Origin: Arthrobacter pascens
Lineage (GTDB): Bacteria > Actinomycetota > Actinomycetes > Actinomycetales > Micrococcaceae
DNA: 64,000 nucleotides
Reading direction: 5' to 3'
Assembly: GCF_017052465.1 (NCBI RefSeq)
Contig: NZ_JAFHKT010000136.1
Location: 62,001-126,000 of the forward strand
Within the stretch, counting starts at the first letter, position 1. The number at the start of each line of letters is the position of its first letter. This document shows positions 46,847-55,153 of this stretch, in pieces. The notes below the pieces were generated by a model. It saw only the letters and a list, made by a program, of their open reading frames with translations, did no database searches and was not told the DNA's origin. A program made the translations under genes and the position numbers.

Positions 46847-48296
46847 CCCACGCGGATTTCTGAAAGTACGCCAGCGTGAAACCCAGCCACGCCGCCCCGT
46901 TCCCGTCCGCATCATGGACTGGAAGGAAGTCTATGAGGCCCAGGAAAAGGGTGTCCTCAAAAGCCAGGCCGGCCGCTGCATGGACTGCGGCGTGCCGTTC
47001 TGCCACCAGGGCTGCCCGCTGGGGAACCTGATTCCCGAGTGGAACGACCTCGTGTGGCGGGACAAGGGCGAGGAAGCGATTGAGCGGCTGCACGCCACCA
47101 ACAACTTCCCCGAGTGGACCGGGCGCCTGTGCCCGGCGCCCTGCGAGGCGTCCTGTGTGCTGGGCATCAACCAGCCGGCCGTCACCATCAAGCAGGTCGA
47201 GGTCTCCATCATCGACGAAGCCTTCGACAACGGCTGGGTGAACCCGCTGCCTCCGCACCGCCTGACCGGCAAGACGGTCGCCGTCGTGGGTTCCGGGCCT
47301 GCCGGCCTTGCCGTCGCCCAGCAGCTGACCCGCGTGGGCCACACCGTGGCCGTGTATGAACGCGATGACAAGATCGGCGGCCTGCTGCGCTACGGCATCC
47401 CCGATTTCAAGATGGAAAAAGAGCAGGTGGACCGCCGGCTCGAGCAGATGAAGGCCGAAGGCACCCGCTTCCGCACAGGCGTCGCCGTCGGTACGGACGT
47501 GACCTGGGAGCAGCTGCGCCGCCGGTACGACGCGGTGGTCATCGCCACCGGCGCGACCGTTCCGCGCGACCTGAAGATTCCCGGCCGCGAGTTCGAAGGC
47601 GTCCACTTCGCGATGGACTACCTCGTTCCGGCCAACCGTGTAGTGGCGGGCGAGCAGGTCGAAAACCAGATCCACGCCAAGGGCAAGCACGTCGTGATCC
47701 TCGGCGGCGGCGACACCGGTGCTGACTGCCTCGGCACGGCACACCGCCACGGCGCCGCCTCGGTGACCACCCTGGCCATCGGCAAGCAGCCTCCGGCGGA
47801 GCGCGCCGGCCACCAGCCGTGGCCCACCTTCCCCACCCTCTTCGAGATGGCCAGCGCCCACGAAGAAGGCGGTGAGCGCACCTACCTCGCCTCCACGGTG
47901 GAGTTCGTCGGCGAAAACGGCAAGCTCACCGGCGTCAAGGTTGCCGAAACCGAGTTCGTTGACGGCAAGCGGCTCCCCAAGGCCGGCACCGAGCGGATCA
48001 TCCCCGCCGACCTGGTGTTCCTGTCCCTGGGCTTCACCGGTGCAGAGCCTGCCGGCATCACCGAACAGGTCCACGCCGAATTCGACGGACGCGGCAACGT
48101 GTCCCGCGACGGCTACTACATGACCAACACCGAGGGCGTTTTCGTCGCCGGTGACGCCGGACGCGGGCAGTCCCTCATTGTGTGGGCCATCGCCGAAGGC
48201 CGTGCCGCAGCCGCGGCCGTGGACAAGTACCTGATGGGGAGCACGATTCTGCCCGCTCCCGTTGCACCGACGGACCGCGCCATCGCCGTCCTCTAG
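46839..48296 (+). CDS. gltD: glutamate synthase small subunit
   Basis: A 485-residue flavoprotein. The N-terminus binds Fe-S clusters through [16 protein letters not shown] and [13 protein letters not shown] is bound by [17 protein letters not shown] and NADPH by [15 protein letters not shown]. It passes electrons from NADPH to the large subunit. The GTG start follows GGAGG inside the end of gltB, giving translational coupling. Confidence 0.96.
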   Translation: MADPRGFLKVRQRETQPRRPVPVRIMDWKEVYEAQEKGVLKSQAGRCMDCGVPFCHQGCPLGNLIPEWNDLVWRDKGEEAIERLHATNNFPEWTGRLCPAPCEASCVLGINQPAVTIKQVEVSIIDEAFDNGWVNPLPPHRLTGKTVAVVGSGPAGLAVAQQLTRVGHTVAVYERDDKIGGLLRYGIPDFKMEKEQVDRRLEQMKAEGTRFRTGVAVGTDVTWEQLRRRYDAVVIATGATVPRDLKIPGREFEGVHFAMDYLVPANRVVAGEQVENQIHAKGKHVVILGGGDTGADCLGTAHRHGAASVTTLAIGKQPPAERAGHQPWPTFPTLFEMASAHEEGGERTYLASTVEFVGENGKLTGVKVAETEFVDGKRLPKAGTERIIPADLVFLSLGFTGAEPAGITEQVHAEFDGRGNVSRDGYYMTNTEGVFVAGDAGRGQSLIVWAIAEGRAAAAAVDKYLMGSTILPAPVAPTDRAIAVL

Positions 48297-48305
48297 TTAT
48301 GCCTC

Positions 48306-48325
48306 GGAGGTGAAAATTCACCTCC
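48306..48325. repeat. palindrome between gltD and pyk
   Basis: GGAGGTGAA-AA-TTCACCTCC is a perfect inverted repeat with 9-nt arms. It contains a GGAGGTG ribosome-site-like sequence. It may be the gltD transcript end or an operator in front of pyk; no T-run follows. Confidence 0.6.
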
Positions 48326-48366
48326 ACGACAACTTAACCAATGCAAGAGACCAATAGGGTAGGTAT

Positions 48367-49854
48367 ATGAGACGCGCAAAAATTGTGGCCACCTTCGGAC
48401 CGGCCATTGCCAGCTATGAAAACACCCTCGCGGTGCTGGAAGCCGGCGTTGATGTAGCCCGAATGAACATGAGCCACGGCGACTACTCCGTGCACGACAA
48501 CACCTATGAGAACGTCCGCAAGGCAGCGACGGACCTCGGCAAGGCCGTGGCGATCATGGCCGACCTCCAGGGCCCCAAGATCCGTCTTGGCCGTTTTGTG
48601 GACGGCCCGCACGAGCTCGCCGTCGGTGACATCTTCACCATCACCACCGAAGACGTGCCCGGCACCAAGGAGATCTGCTCCACCACGCTGAAGAGCCTCA
48701 CCGAGGACGTCAACGTGGGCGACGCCCTACTGATCGACGACGGCAAGGTTGCACTGCGCGCCATCGAGGTGGACGACGTCAAGGTCGTCGCCGAAGTGAC
48801 TGTCGGCGGCATGGTGTCCAACAACAAGGGCATCAACCTGCCGGGTGTTGCCGTGAACGTCCCCGCCCTGAGCGAGAAGGATGAGGACGACCTTCGCTGG
48901 GCGATCCGCCGCGGCGTTGACCTCGTCGCGCTCTCCTTCGTCCGCGACGCCACCGACATCAAGCGCGTCCACGAGATCATGGACGAAGAAGGCCGCCGCG
49001 TTCCGGTGATCGCCAAGATCGAAAAGCCGCAGGCCGTGGAGCAGCTCCACGAGATCATCGATGCATTCGATGCCATCATGGTGGCCCGTGGCGACCTCGG
49101 TGTGGAGCTTCCGCTGGAGGAAGTGCCGATCGTTCAGAAGCGCGCCATTGAGCTGGCCCGCCGCTGGGCAAAGCCGGTCATCGTGGCCACGCAGGTCCTC
49201 GAGTCGATGATCGACAACCCGCGCCCCACCCGCGCGGAGGCTTCCGACTGCGCCAACGCAGTGCTCGACGGCGCCGATGCAGTCATGCTCTCCGGCGAGA
49301 CCAGCGTGGGCAAGTACCCGATCGAGACGGTTAAGGTCATGGCCCGGATCATCGAGTCCACCGAAGAGCACGGCCTGGAGCGCGTCCCCCCGCTGGGCAC
49401 CAAGCCCAAGACCCGCGGTGGCGCCATCACCCGTGCCGCCGTCGAAATCGCCGACCAGCTGGACGCCAAGTACATCTGTACGTTCACGCAGTCCGGCGAC
49501 TCTGCCCGCCGTCTGTCCCGCCTCCGCCCGATCAAGCCGGTCTTCGCGTTCACTCCGGTGGAGCAGGTCTGGAACCAGCTGGCACTGACCTGGGGTATCC
49601 AGCCGCAGCTCGTTGCCATGGTGGGCCACACGGACGAAATGACGGCCCAGGTGGACCGCAGCCTGCTGGACATGGGGCTCGTGGAAGACGGTGACCTGGT
49701 GGTCATCGCTGCCGGTTCCCCTCCCGGAAAAGCCGGTTCGACCAACTCGCTGAAGGTCCACAAGGTAGGCGACCTCGCCGACACCCCGCTCCTGGGCGAG
49801 GGTACGACCAGGGAGAAGCTTGGCCCGTGGCCGGAAAAGAAGAAGAAGAACTAG
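48367..49854 (+). CDS. pyk: pyruvate kinase
   Basis: A 495-residue enzyme of normal length. RRAKIVATFGPA, ARMNMSHGDYSVH, IMADLQGPKIRLG, VIAKIEKPQAV (catalytic Lys), MVARGDLGVELP and ATQVLESMIDNPRPTRAEASD are the standard motifs. It converts PEP and ADP to pyruvate and ATP. TAGGGT ends 6 nt before the ATG and no ribosome site is visible, so the message is probably leaderless. A strong terminator follows. Confidence 0.96.
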   Translation: MRRAKIVATFGPAIASYENTLAVLEAGVDVARMNMSHGDYSVHDNTYENVRKAATDLGKAVAIMADLQGPKIRLGRFVDGPHELAVGDIFTITTEDVPGTKEICSTTLKSLTEDVNVGDALLIDDGKVALRAIEVDDVKVVAEVTVGGMVSNNKGINLPGVAVNVPALSEKDEDDLRWAIRRGVDLVALSFVRDATDIKRVHEIMDEEGRRVPVIAKIEKPQAVEQLHEIIDAFDAIMVARGDLGVELPLEEVPIVQKRAIELARRWAKPVIVATQVLESMIDNPRPTRAEASDCANAVLDGADAVMLSGETSVGKYPIETVKVMARIIESTEEHGLERVPPLGTKPKTRGGAITRAAVEIADQLDAKYICTFTQSGDSARRLSRLRPIKPVFAFTPVEQVWNQLALTWGIQPQLVAMVGHTDEMTAQVDRSLLDMGLVEDGDLVVIAAGSPPGKAGSTNSLKVHKVGDLADTPLLGEGTTREKLGPWPEKKKKN

Positions 49855-49887
49855 GCTTCAGCCGCTGCTGAGTAGCTGAGCCGCAAA

Positions 49888-49926
49888 GGGAGGGTCCCCG
49901 TCGTTTGGCGGGGACCCTCTCTTTTT
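49888..49926 (+). terminator. rho-independent terminator of pyk
   Basis: GAGGGTCCCCG and CGGGGACCCTC are perfect 11-nt arms with an 8-nt loop, followed by TCTTTTT. Confidence 0.95.
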
Positions 49927-49960
49927 GCCGCTTCCTGTGTGAACAAATTCGTGTGAACCA

Positions 49961-50000
49961 AAAAGGAGGATCCCTGCCGGTTGGCGGGGATCCTCCTTTT
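49961..50000 (-). terminator. bidirectional terminator downstream of pdtaR
   Basis: GGAGGATCCCTGCC pairs with GGCGGGGATCCTCC around a GGTT loop. A runs on the left (AAAAA) and T runs on the right (TTTT) make it suitable for both strands; it ends the pdtaR transcript. Confidence 0.9.
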
Positions 50001-50009
50001 CTTCTTTAG

Positions 50010-50615
50010 CTAGTTGACCTGGTTGATGATGGTCTCAGCCACTTCGCGCATGCTCAGGCGGCGGTCCATGGATGTCTTCTGGATCCAGCGGAAGGCTTCC
50101 GGCTCCGTGAGGCCCATCTTGGTGGTCAGGAGGCTCTTGGCGCGTTCCACGAGCTTGCGGGTGGCGAACTGCTCCTGCAGGTCGGTGACCTCGCTTTCGA
50201 GGGCCTTGATCTCCTCGTGGCGGGAGAGCGCGATCTCCAGGGCCGGGATGAGGTCTGCCGGGGTGAAGGGCTTCACCACGTAGGCCATGGCGCCGGCGTC
50301 GCGGGCGCGCTCCACGAGTTCCTTCTGGCTGAAGGCGGTCAGGAGCACCACGGGGGCGATGCGTGCCTTGACGATCTTCTCGGCTGCGGAGATGCCGTCC
50401 ATGACGGGCATCTTGACGTCCATGAGGACGAGGTCCGGCTTGAGCTCCTCGGCCAGCTGCACGGCCTTTTCGCCGTTGTCCGCTTCGCCGACAACGTCGT
50501 AGCCCTCGCCACGCAGGATTTCGATGATGTCCAGGCGGATGAGGGTTTCGTCTTCAGCGACAATTACGCGGCGCGCCGGCTGGGACGTGGTGTTTGACTC
50601 CGTCGGTTCTGACAC
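50010..50615 (-). CDS. pdtaR: ANTAR-domain response regulator (PdtaR type)
   Basis: A 201-residue protein. Receiver domain 15-130 with phosphoacceptor Asp66 in LVLMDVKMPVMDG, acidic pocket VIVAEDE and conserved KPF; a coiled-coil linker (HEEIKALESEVTDLQEQ) and an ANTAR RNA-binding domain (about 140-198, ending with RLSMREVAETII). PdtaR proteins bind two-hairpin RNAs and prevent termination. The GTG start follows AAGGAG. Its partner kinase PdtaS is not in the window. Confidence 0.92.
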   Translation of the reverse strand: MSEPTESNTTSQPARRVIVAEDETLIRLDIIEILRGEGYDVVGEADNGEKAVQLAEELKPDLVLMDVKMPVMDGISAAEKIVKARIAPVVLLTAFSQKELVERARDAGAMAYVVKPFTPADLIPALEIALSRHEEIKALESEVTDLQEQFATRKLVERAKSLLTTKMGLTEPEAFRWIQKTSMDRRLSMREVAETIINQVN

Positions 50616-50772
50616 GGGATCTCCTTGAAAAGGTACGGCGGGAACAGGACTATCTTAGTTGCGCCCCACGGGTGTACTTGGATCTGCATGGCTTGTTGCG
50701 GCGGCACTGGCGCGATTCTGGGTTTCAGCCTATCTGCATGTAGAGTAATTCCGCGCACTGGAAGTGGCTGCG

Positions 50773-50802
50773 TTGCTCACAATCACACTGTGGGCCTACG
50801 AT
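50773..50802 (+). promoter_or_regulatory. promoter of tRNA-Leu
   Basis: TTGCTC (50773-50778) and TACGAT (50797-50802) are spaced by 18 nt, placing the start about 14 nt before the mature tRNA. Confidence 0.55.
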
Positions 50803-50822
50803 TGTTACTCCGTGTACTCCGC

Positions 50823-50904
50823 GCCCGAGTGGCGGAATTGGCAGACGCGCCGCACTCAAAATGCGGTATCGAAAGGTGTGTGGGTTCGAGTCCCACCTCG
50901 GGCA
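50823..50904 (+). tRNA. tRNA-Leu(CAA)
   Basis: Acceptor GCCCGAG/CTCGGGC, anticodon stem CCGCA/TGCGG with loop CTCAAAA (anticodon CAA), a long variable arm as in class II tRNAs, T-arm GGGTTCGAGTCCC and discriminator A. No encoded CCA. Confidence 0.95.
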
Positions 50905-51773
50905 CAGTGTTTTCCCTGCTCAGCGGCTTTTTAGCCTCTGAGTGTGCACAAATTGTTCACTTATGGGCCCCTTCGGGGGCCTTTTTCATTGGTGGCCGGT
51001 GGTGTGGCCGGTTGCCTCCTTGCCTAGTTGGATCGACGGTTTGTCGTTCGATACCAGTTCATGGGCGTTCATGGATCGGCCAACATGACCCGGGGAATAA
51101 TTCGGTGCGGCTTTCTTTGCTGCATCGTCGTCGGCTGTTCACCAGGTTCCTCCTCACCGGCTATTGGTGGCTGTTCTGCTTGTTCATGGTGGGTGCGGGG
51201 GAGGGTGACATAACTTGCGCCTAACCGGTAGGGAATCGGTGTCGCCGGACGCCCGCAGGCTGTCCGATGCTGCCGACGGCGAGGCAGCGTTGCCCGACGT
51301 CGTGGCCCATGATGCTCACCGCCCTTCTTCCATGGATCGAGGGTTTTTCCGTCGATAGCTGTTCATGGTTGCCCTCGGAGTCGACGACATGACGGTGTGG
51401 ATCTATACCGCGATGTCCCGAAGCGAGTCACTGCTGGCTGGTATTTCATGATTGTTCATTACCGGCCTGTTGGATGACTGCATGATGGAACGGTGAGACG
51501 CCGAAGCACTCTTGGCGGATGGGAACTAGTCAGGCTGTGGTGCGGCTCTGTCTTCTGAGGCGACTTGCCTGCAGACGTCCGAAAAGCCACGCCCGCAGGC
51601 ATGGCCTCTCTTGGCCCAACCTGTCTCGACATCTTCGTTGCGATGCACCAGGGTGTCCATCATTTTGAGGTCCAAGAGTTTCGCGAGCCGCCGTCAGAAA
51701 AGAAGGAAACGAACTCTACCCCTACAGTCCGGCAGCTCCCTGCCTGACGTCAGGTTGGGGAGTACTTCCATGC
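50905..51773. other. long region without a recognisable gene, containing degenerate repeats
   Basis: Several short ORFs exist on both strands, but none has a family resemblance, codon bias or ribosome site I would trust. Two related sequences of about 37 nt (starting TGGATCGA and ending GTTCATGG) lie at 51030-51066 and 51333-51369, differing at about eight positions. The region lies directly after a tRNA gene and before the sugar island, a common place for integrated or decayed mobile DNA. No integrase or att duplication of the tRNA end was seen. Confidence 0.5.
50966..50986 (+). terminator. terminator after tRNA-Leu
   Basis: GGCCCC-TTCG-GGGGCC followed by TTTTT; a stable UUCG tetraloop stem. 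Confidence 0.9.
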
Positions 51774-52781
51774 TTACTGGTGTTGACGTAGGCCCAAGGC
51801 CCTGGCATTGCTTAGCCCAACGTGGCTGCTGACATGGGATACGGCGTTCCGCCAGTCGCTCATTCCTCCACCTTCATGACCGTTAAATGGCCAGACCTGA
51901 ATTCGTTTGTCCAGGGATGCGTAGCTGTTGAACGCTGCGTAGACGGTCGACGGTGGGCAGGTGACATCCATTAGCCCGGTTGAGATGTAGAGCGGGGCAG
52001 CGGCCCGCCGTGCAAAGAACACCGAGTCGAAGTTGGAAACTGTGTCCATCACAGTCGTGGCCTGTTCGCGGTGAACCTTTAGGAAACGGGCTATTTCAGC
52101 GTAGGGTTCCTGATCGGTGATTCTGACCGCGCGGGGAAAGTCGCAGAGGAACGGCACTAGTGCCGCGACTGCGGCAATATCGGGCACAAGGCCTGCAACC
52201 GCCAAGGCTAGGCCACCGCCTTGGCTGAATCCAACGACGCTGAGGCGTGATGCATCGACCTGGGGCAGTGTTCGTGCCGCATCGACGGCTCGGACCGCAT
52301 CGACGATGAGACGCCGGTAATAGTAGTCCTCGCGGTCGAGTATTCCGCGTGTCATCACCCCAGGGTGTGCGGGCCCGGTGGGGCCGTCGTCACCTGTATC
52401 GCCGATGGACCACACCGATCCCTGCCCCCGGGTGTCCATCTGAAAGTGCGCGAAACCGCTGGAGGCCCAGAGCAAGGACTCTTCGGGGTAGCCCCGGCCC
52501 CCACCGTAGCCGATGAATTCGACAACGGTGGGGAGCGGGCCGCTGCTGCCACGCGGAACCCGTAGCCAGGCTGCAATAGGCTGGCCTCCGAAGCCGGGAA
52601 AGCGCACGTCGTAGACGTCCACGGATTTAAGGTCTGTGTTCACGGCGGTAGCCACTGGTGACCAGTCAAAGACCCGGGCTTCGCTGAAGGTCCGGTGCCA
52701 GAACTCGTCGAAATCGATGGGTTCCATTCCGGAACCGGTGTATGTGCGCAGTTCCGATTCGGGAAGGTCGAACAAGGCCAT
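51774..52781 (-). CDS. axeA: AXE1-family acetyl esterase (acetylxylan esterase / cephalosporin-C deacetylase type)
   Basis: A 335-residue alpha/beta hydrolase of the carbohydrate-esterase family 7 type. Catalytic Ser186 is in VVGFSQGGGLAL, the acid in STGLMDVTCPPSTVYAA and the His in FNGHEGG; the oxyanion-side RGQGS motif is in MDTRGQGSVWS. It removes acetyl groups from short sugars or oligosaccharides. No signal peptide is visible, so it should act inside the cell. AGGAG precedes the ATG. It is the last gene of a minus-strand sugar operon, 32 nt after the GH3 gene. Confidence 0.9.
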   Translation of the reverse strand: MALFDLPESELRTYTGSGMEPIDFDEFWHRTFSEARVFDWSPVATAVNTDLKSVDVYDVRFPGFGGQPIAAWLRVPRGSSGPLPTVVEFIGYGGGRGYPEESLLWASSGFAHFQMDTRGQGSVWSIGDTGDDGPTGPAHPGVMTRGILDREDYYYRRLIVDAVRAVDAARTLPQVDASRLSVVGFSQGGGLALAVAGLVPDIAAVAALVPFLCDFPRAVRITDQEPYAEIARFLKVHREQATTVMDTVSNFDSVFFARRAAAPLYISTGLMDVTCPPSTVYAAFNSYASLDKRIQVWPFNGHEGGGMSDWRNAVSHVSSHVGLSNARALGLRQHQ

Positions 52782-52813
52782 TTGGTTTGCTCCTGGTGAA
52801 GGGTCTGGGTGGG

Positions 52814-55117
52814 TCAGCAGGCGATTCGGAACCGTGAATTGAGCATGAGCGGGTCGCGGGAGTGCCGCCCAACGAGAAGTTCAAAGTCGCCGGGCTCGAC
52901 TTTGCGCTGGCCGTCCTGGTCCACGAGCGAGCAGGAGCGGGCGGCGATGGACAAGTCCACTTCCACCGACTCTCCGGCTGCTACCTGGACCTGGACGAAG
53001 GATTTCAGTTCCCGTTCGGCCCACGTCACGCTTGTCACGGTGTCTGCGACATAGACCTGCATCGTTTCTAGCGCAGGACGGGTCCCCGTGTTGGTGAGGG
53101 TCACTTTTGCTTCCACCCAATCATCTTCAGTGATGGTTTCTGCGAGTATCCGGAGATCGGTGTAGTCGACGGTGGTGTAGCTCAGGCCCTCTCCAAACGC
53201 GAACAGCGGTTCTTGGGAAAGGTCAGCGTAGCGGTCTCCATGCTGGCCGCGGATCTGGTTGTAGTAGACCGGAAGTTGCCCGGCGTGGCGTGCGAAGGAA
53301 ATGGGCAGCCTTCCGGTCGGCTCGATAAGGCCCAGGACCAATTCCGCGACCGCCTGGCCGCCCTTCATGCCGGGGTTAAAGGCCTCGATAATGGCAGCAG
53401 CGTCGAGGACAGACTGGGGCAGGACCGAGGGCTTCGATTGCACGAGTACGACGACGACGGGAACAGCTGTAGCGATGAGGCGTTCGATCAGCTCGATCTG
53501 GCCTCCCTGCAGTTCGAGGGTCGCTGTCGATTTGGTTTCGCCGGCAAGGGCTACGGTGTCACCAATAACGGCTACGACGTAGTCGGCGTTTCGGGCTGTG
53601 TCGACCGCTTCCTCGAGCATCGCTTCGTTCGTGCCGGCCGCGACGAACATGGGCGGCCTCGGCTGGCCGTCGGCGTACGTGGGGCCGGCGGGGTCCGGCA
53701 CGAGCTGCCCGATCTCGGCCCCCCTGGCATGGGTGACCGTCCACTCCTCCGGCACCGTGGCCCGGAATCCATCCAGGACGGTGGAGGTCAGGTGCCGTGG
53801 GTGCCCGTCGGGCAGCCAGTTGATCTGCCCGGAAGCCCCGGCCCAGTCGCCCAGCTGGGCATGCGGATCATCGGCGTTGGGTCCGATCACGGCAATGGTC
53901 CTTGGGGTGCCGGTTGCCGCGGCCCTGTCCGTATCAGACGGGACCAAGCCGCCGTCGAGGGGTAGCGTACCGTCGTTGGTGAGCAGGACGAGGGAGCGTC
54001 GGGCCATTTCCAGGTTGACCGCTGCGTGATCGGCCGAGCCGATGACCTTGGCCTGCTGGTCGGCGTCCGGGATCCGTGGATTCTCGAACAGGCCGAGCTC
54101 GAATTTCAGGGTGAGGAGGCGGCGAACGGCGTCATCGATCAGGCTCTCATCGAGATCACCGCGGTTGACGGCTTCCTGGGCTCCTTCGAAGAACTGCGGG
54201 GTCGTCATGACGAGGTCGTTGCCGGCCTCCACGGCGACGGTTGCGGCGTGGACGTCGTCCTCGCAGACCTTCTGTTCCCACACCATGCGGCCGACGTTGT
54301 CCCAGTCGGTGACCAGCGTGCCGGTGAATCCCCACTCGCCCTTGAGGACGTCGTTGAGGAGCCACTTGTTGGCCGTGATGGGAACGCCGTCAATGGCCTG
54401 GTAACCGAGCATAAAGGTGCGGCACCCTGCTTCGACTGCTTCCTGGAATGGGGGCAGGAACCACGACCGCAGTTTCCGGCGGCTGATGTCGGCTTCGCTG
54501 GCGTCCCGGCCGCCCTGGGTTTCGGAGTAGCCGGCGAAGTGCTTCGCGGTGGCGAGGATGGCGGTGGTGTCGGTGAGCCCGTTTCCCTGATAACCCCGGA
54601 TCATGGCTTTGCCCAGCGCCCCGATCAGGTGCGGGTCTTCGCCGAAGGTCTCGTTGACCCGGCCCCAGCGCAGGTCCCGGCTGATGCAGAGCACGGGGGA
54701 GAAGGTCCAGTGCAGCCCTGTGGAAGCGACTTCGACGGCGGTGGCGCGCGCTCCGCGTTCTACCAGTGCAGGGTCCCAGGTGCTTGCCATGCCCAGCTGC
54801 GTTGGGAAGATGGTGGCGCCCGGCCAGAACGAGTGCCCATGAATACAGTCATCCGCCATGAGGAGGGGGATCTGTAAACGGGTGGTGAGCACGAGCTTGC
54901 GTGCTTCGACGATGCGTTCCGGGGAAGCATGCAGGAGCGATCCGACCAGTTTTCCAAGCACCAGGTCTTCAAGGTCGCCGCGGGCATCGAGCTGCAGCAT
55001 CTGGCCCACCTTCTCCTCCAGCGTCATCCTGCCCAGCAGGTCCTCAACCCGCTCCGGGATGGGCACTGCGGGGTTGGTATAAGGGGTGGTGCGGAGGTCG
55101 CTCTGCGGAGTGTTCAT
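52814..55117 (-). CDS. glycoside hydrolase family 3 beta-glycosidase
   Basis: A 767-residue GH3 enzyme. The N-terminal barrel (20-310) has the substrate-binding Asp in MADDCIHG, KHFAGY, and the nucleophile Asp271 in VTDWDN. The (alpha/beta)6 sandwich follows (about 380-600), and a fibronectin-III-like domain ends the protein (about 670-750). Such enzymes remove single beta-linked glucose or xylose residues. There is no signal peptide, so it is probably cytoplasmic. The neighbours (GH78, acetyl esterase, ABC importer) suggest it trims an imported decorated oligosaccharide or glycoside. The exact sugar is not determinable. Confidence 0.9.
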   Translation of the reverse strand: MNTPQSDLRTTPYTNPAVPIPERVEDLLGRMTLEEKVGQMLQLDARGDLEDLVLGKLVGSLLHASPERIVEARKLVLTTRLQIPLLMADDCIHGHSFWPGATIFPTQLGMASTWDPALVERGARATAVEVASTGLHWTFSPVLCISRDLRWGRVNETFGEDPHLIGALGKAMIRGYQGNGLTDTTAILATAKHFAGYSETQGGRDASEADISRRKLRSWFLPPFQEAVEAGCRTFMLGYQAIDGVPITANKWLLNDVLKGEWGFTGTLVTDWDNVGRMVWEQKVCEDDVHAATVAVEAGNDLVMTTPQFFEGAQEAVNRGDLDESLIDDAVRRLLTLKFELGLFENPRIPDADQQAKVIGSADHAAVNLEMARRSLVLLTNDGTLPLDGGLVPSDTDRAAATGTPRTIAVIGPNADDPHAQLGDWAGASGQINWLPDGHPRHLTSTVLDGFRATVPEEWTVTHARGAEIGQLVPDPAGPTYADGQPRPPMFVAAGTNEAMLEEAVDTARNADYVVAVIGDTVALAGETKSTATLELQGGQIELIERLIATAVPVVVVLVQSKPSVLPQSVLDAAAIIEAFNPGMKGGQAVAELVLGLIEPTGRLPISFARHAGQLPVYYNQIRGQHGDRYADLSQEPLFAFGEGLSYTTVDYTDLRILAETITEDDWVEAKVTLTNTGTRPALETMQVYVADTVTSVTWAERELKSFVQVQVAAGESVEVDLSIAARSCSLVDQDGQRKVEPGDFELLVGRHSRDPLMLNSRFRIAC

Positions 55118-55153
55118 GGGGTTCTCGTTTCCTGGTTGCTGCGCTGCAGTGCG

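Noticed and set aside
45329..48074. Two long minus-strand frames across gltB and gltD
   Set aside because: Antisense shadows of strongly supported genes with every catalytic motif on the plus strand.
50823..51773. An integrated element with tRNA-Leu as attachment site
   Set aside because: I found no integrase and no direct duplication of the tRNA 3' end downstream, so I report only an unexplained region.
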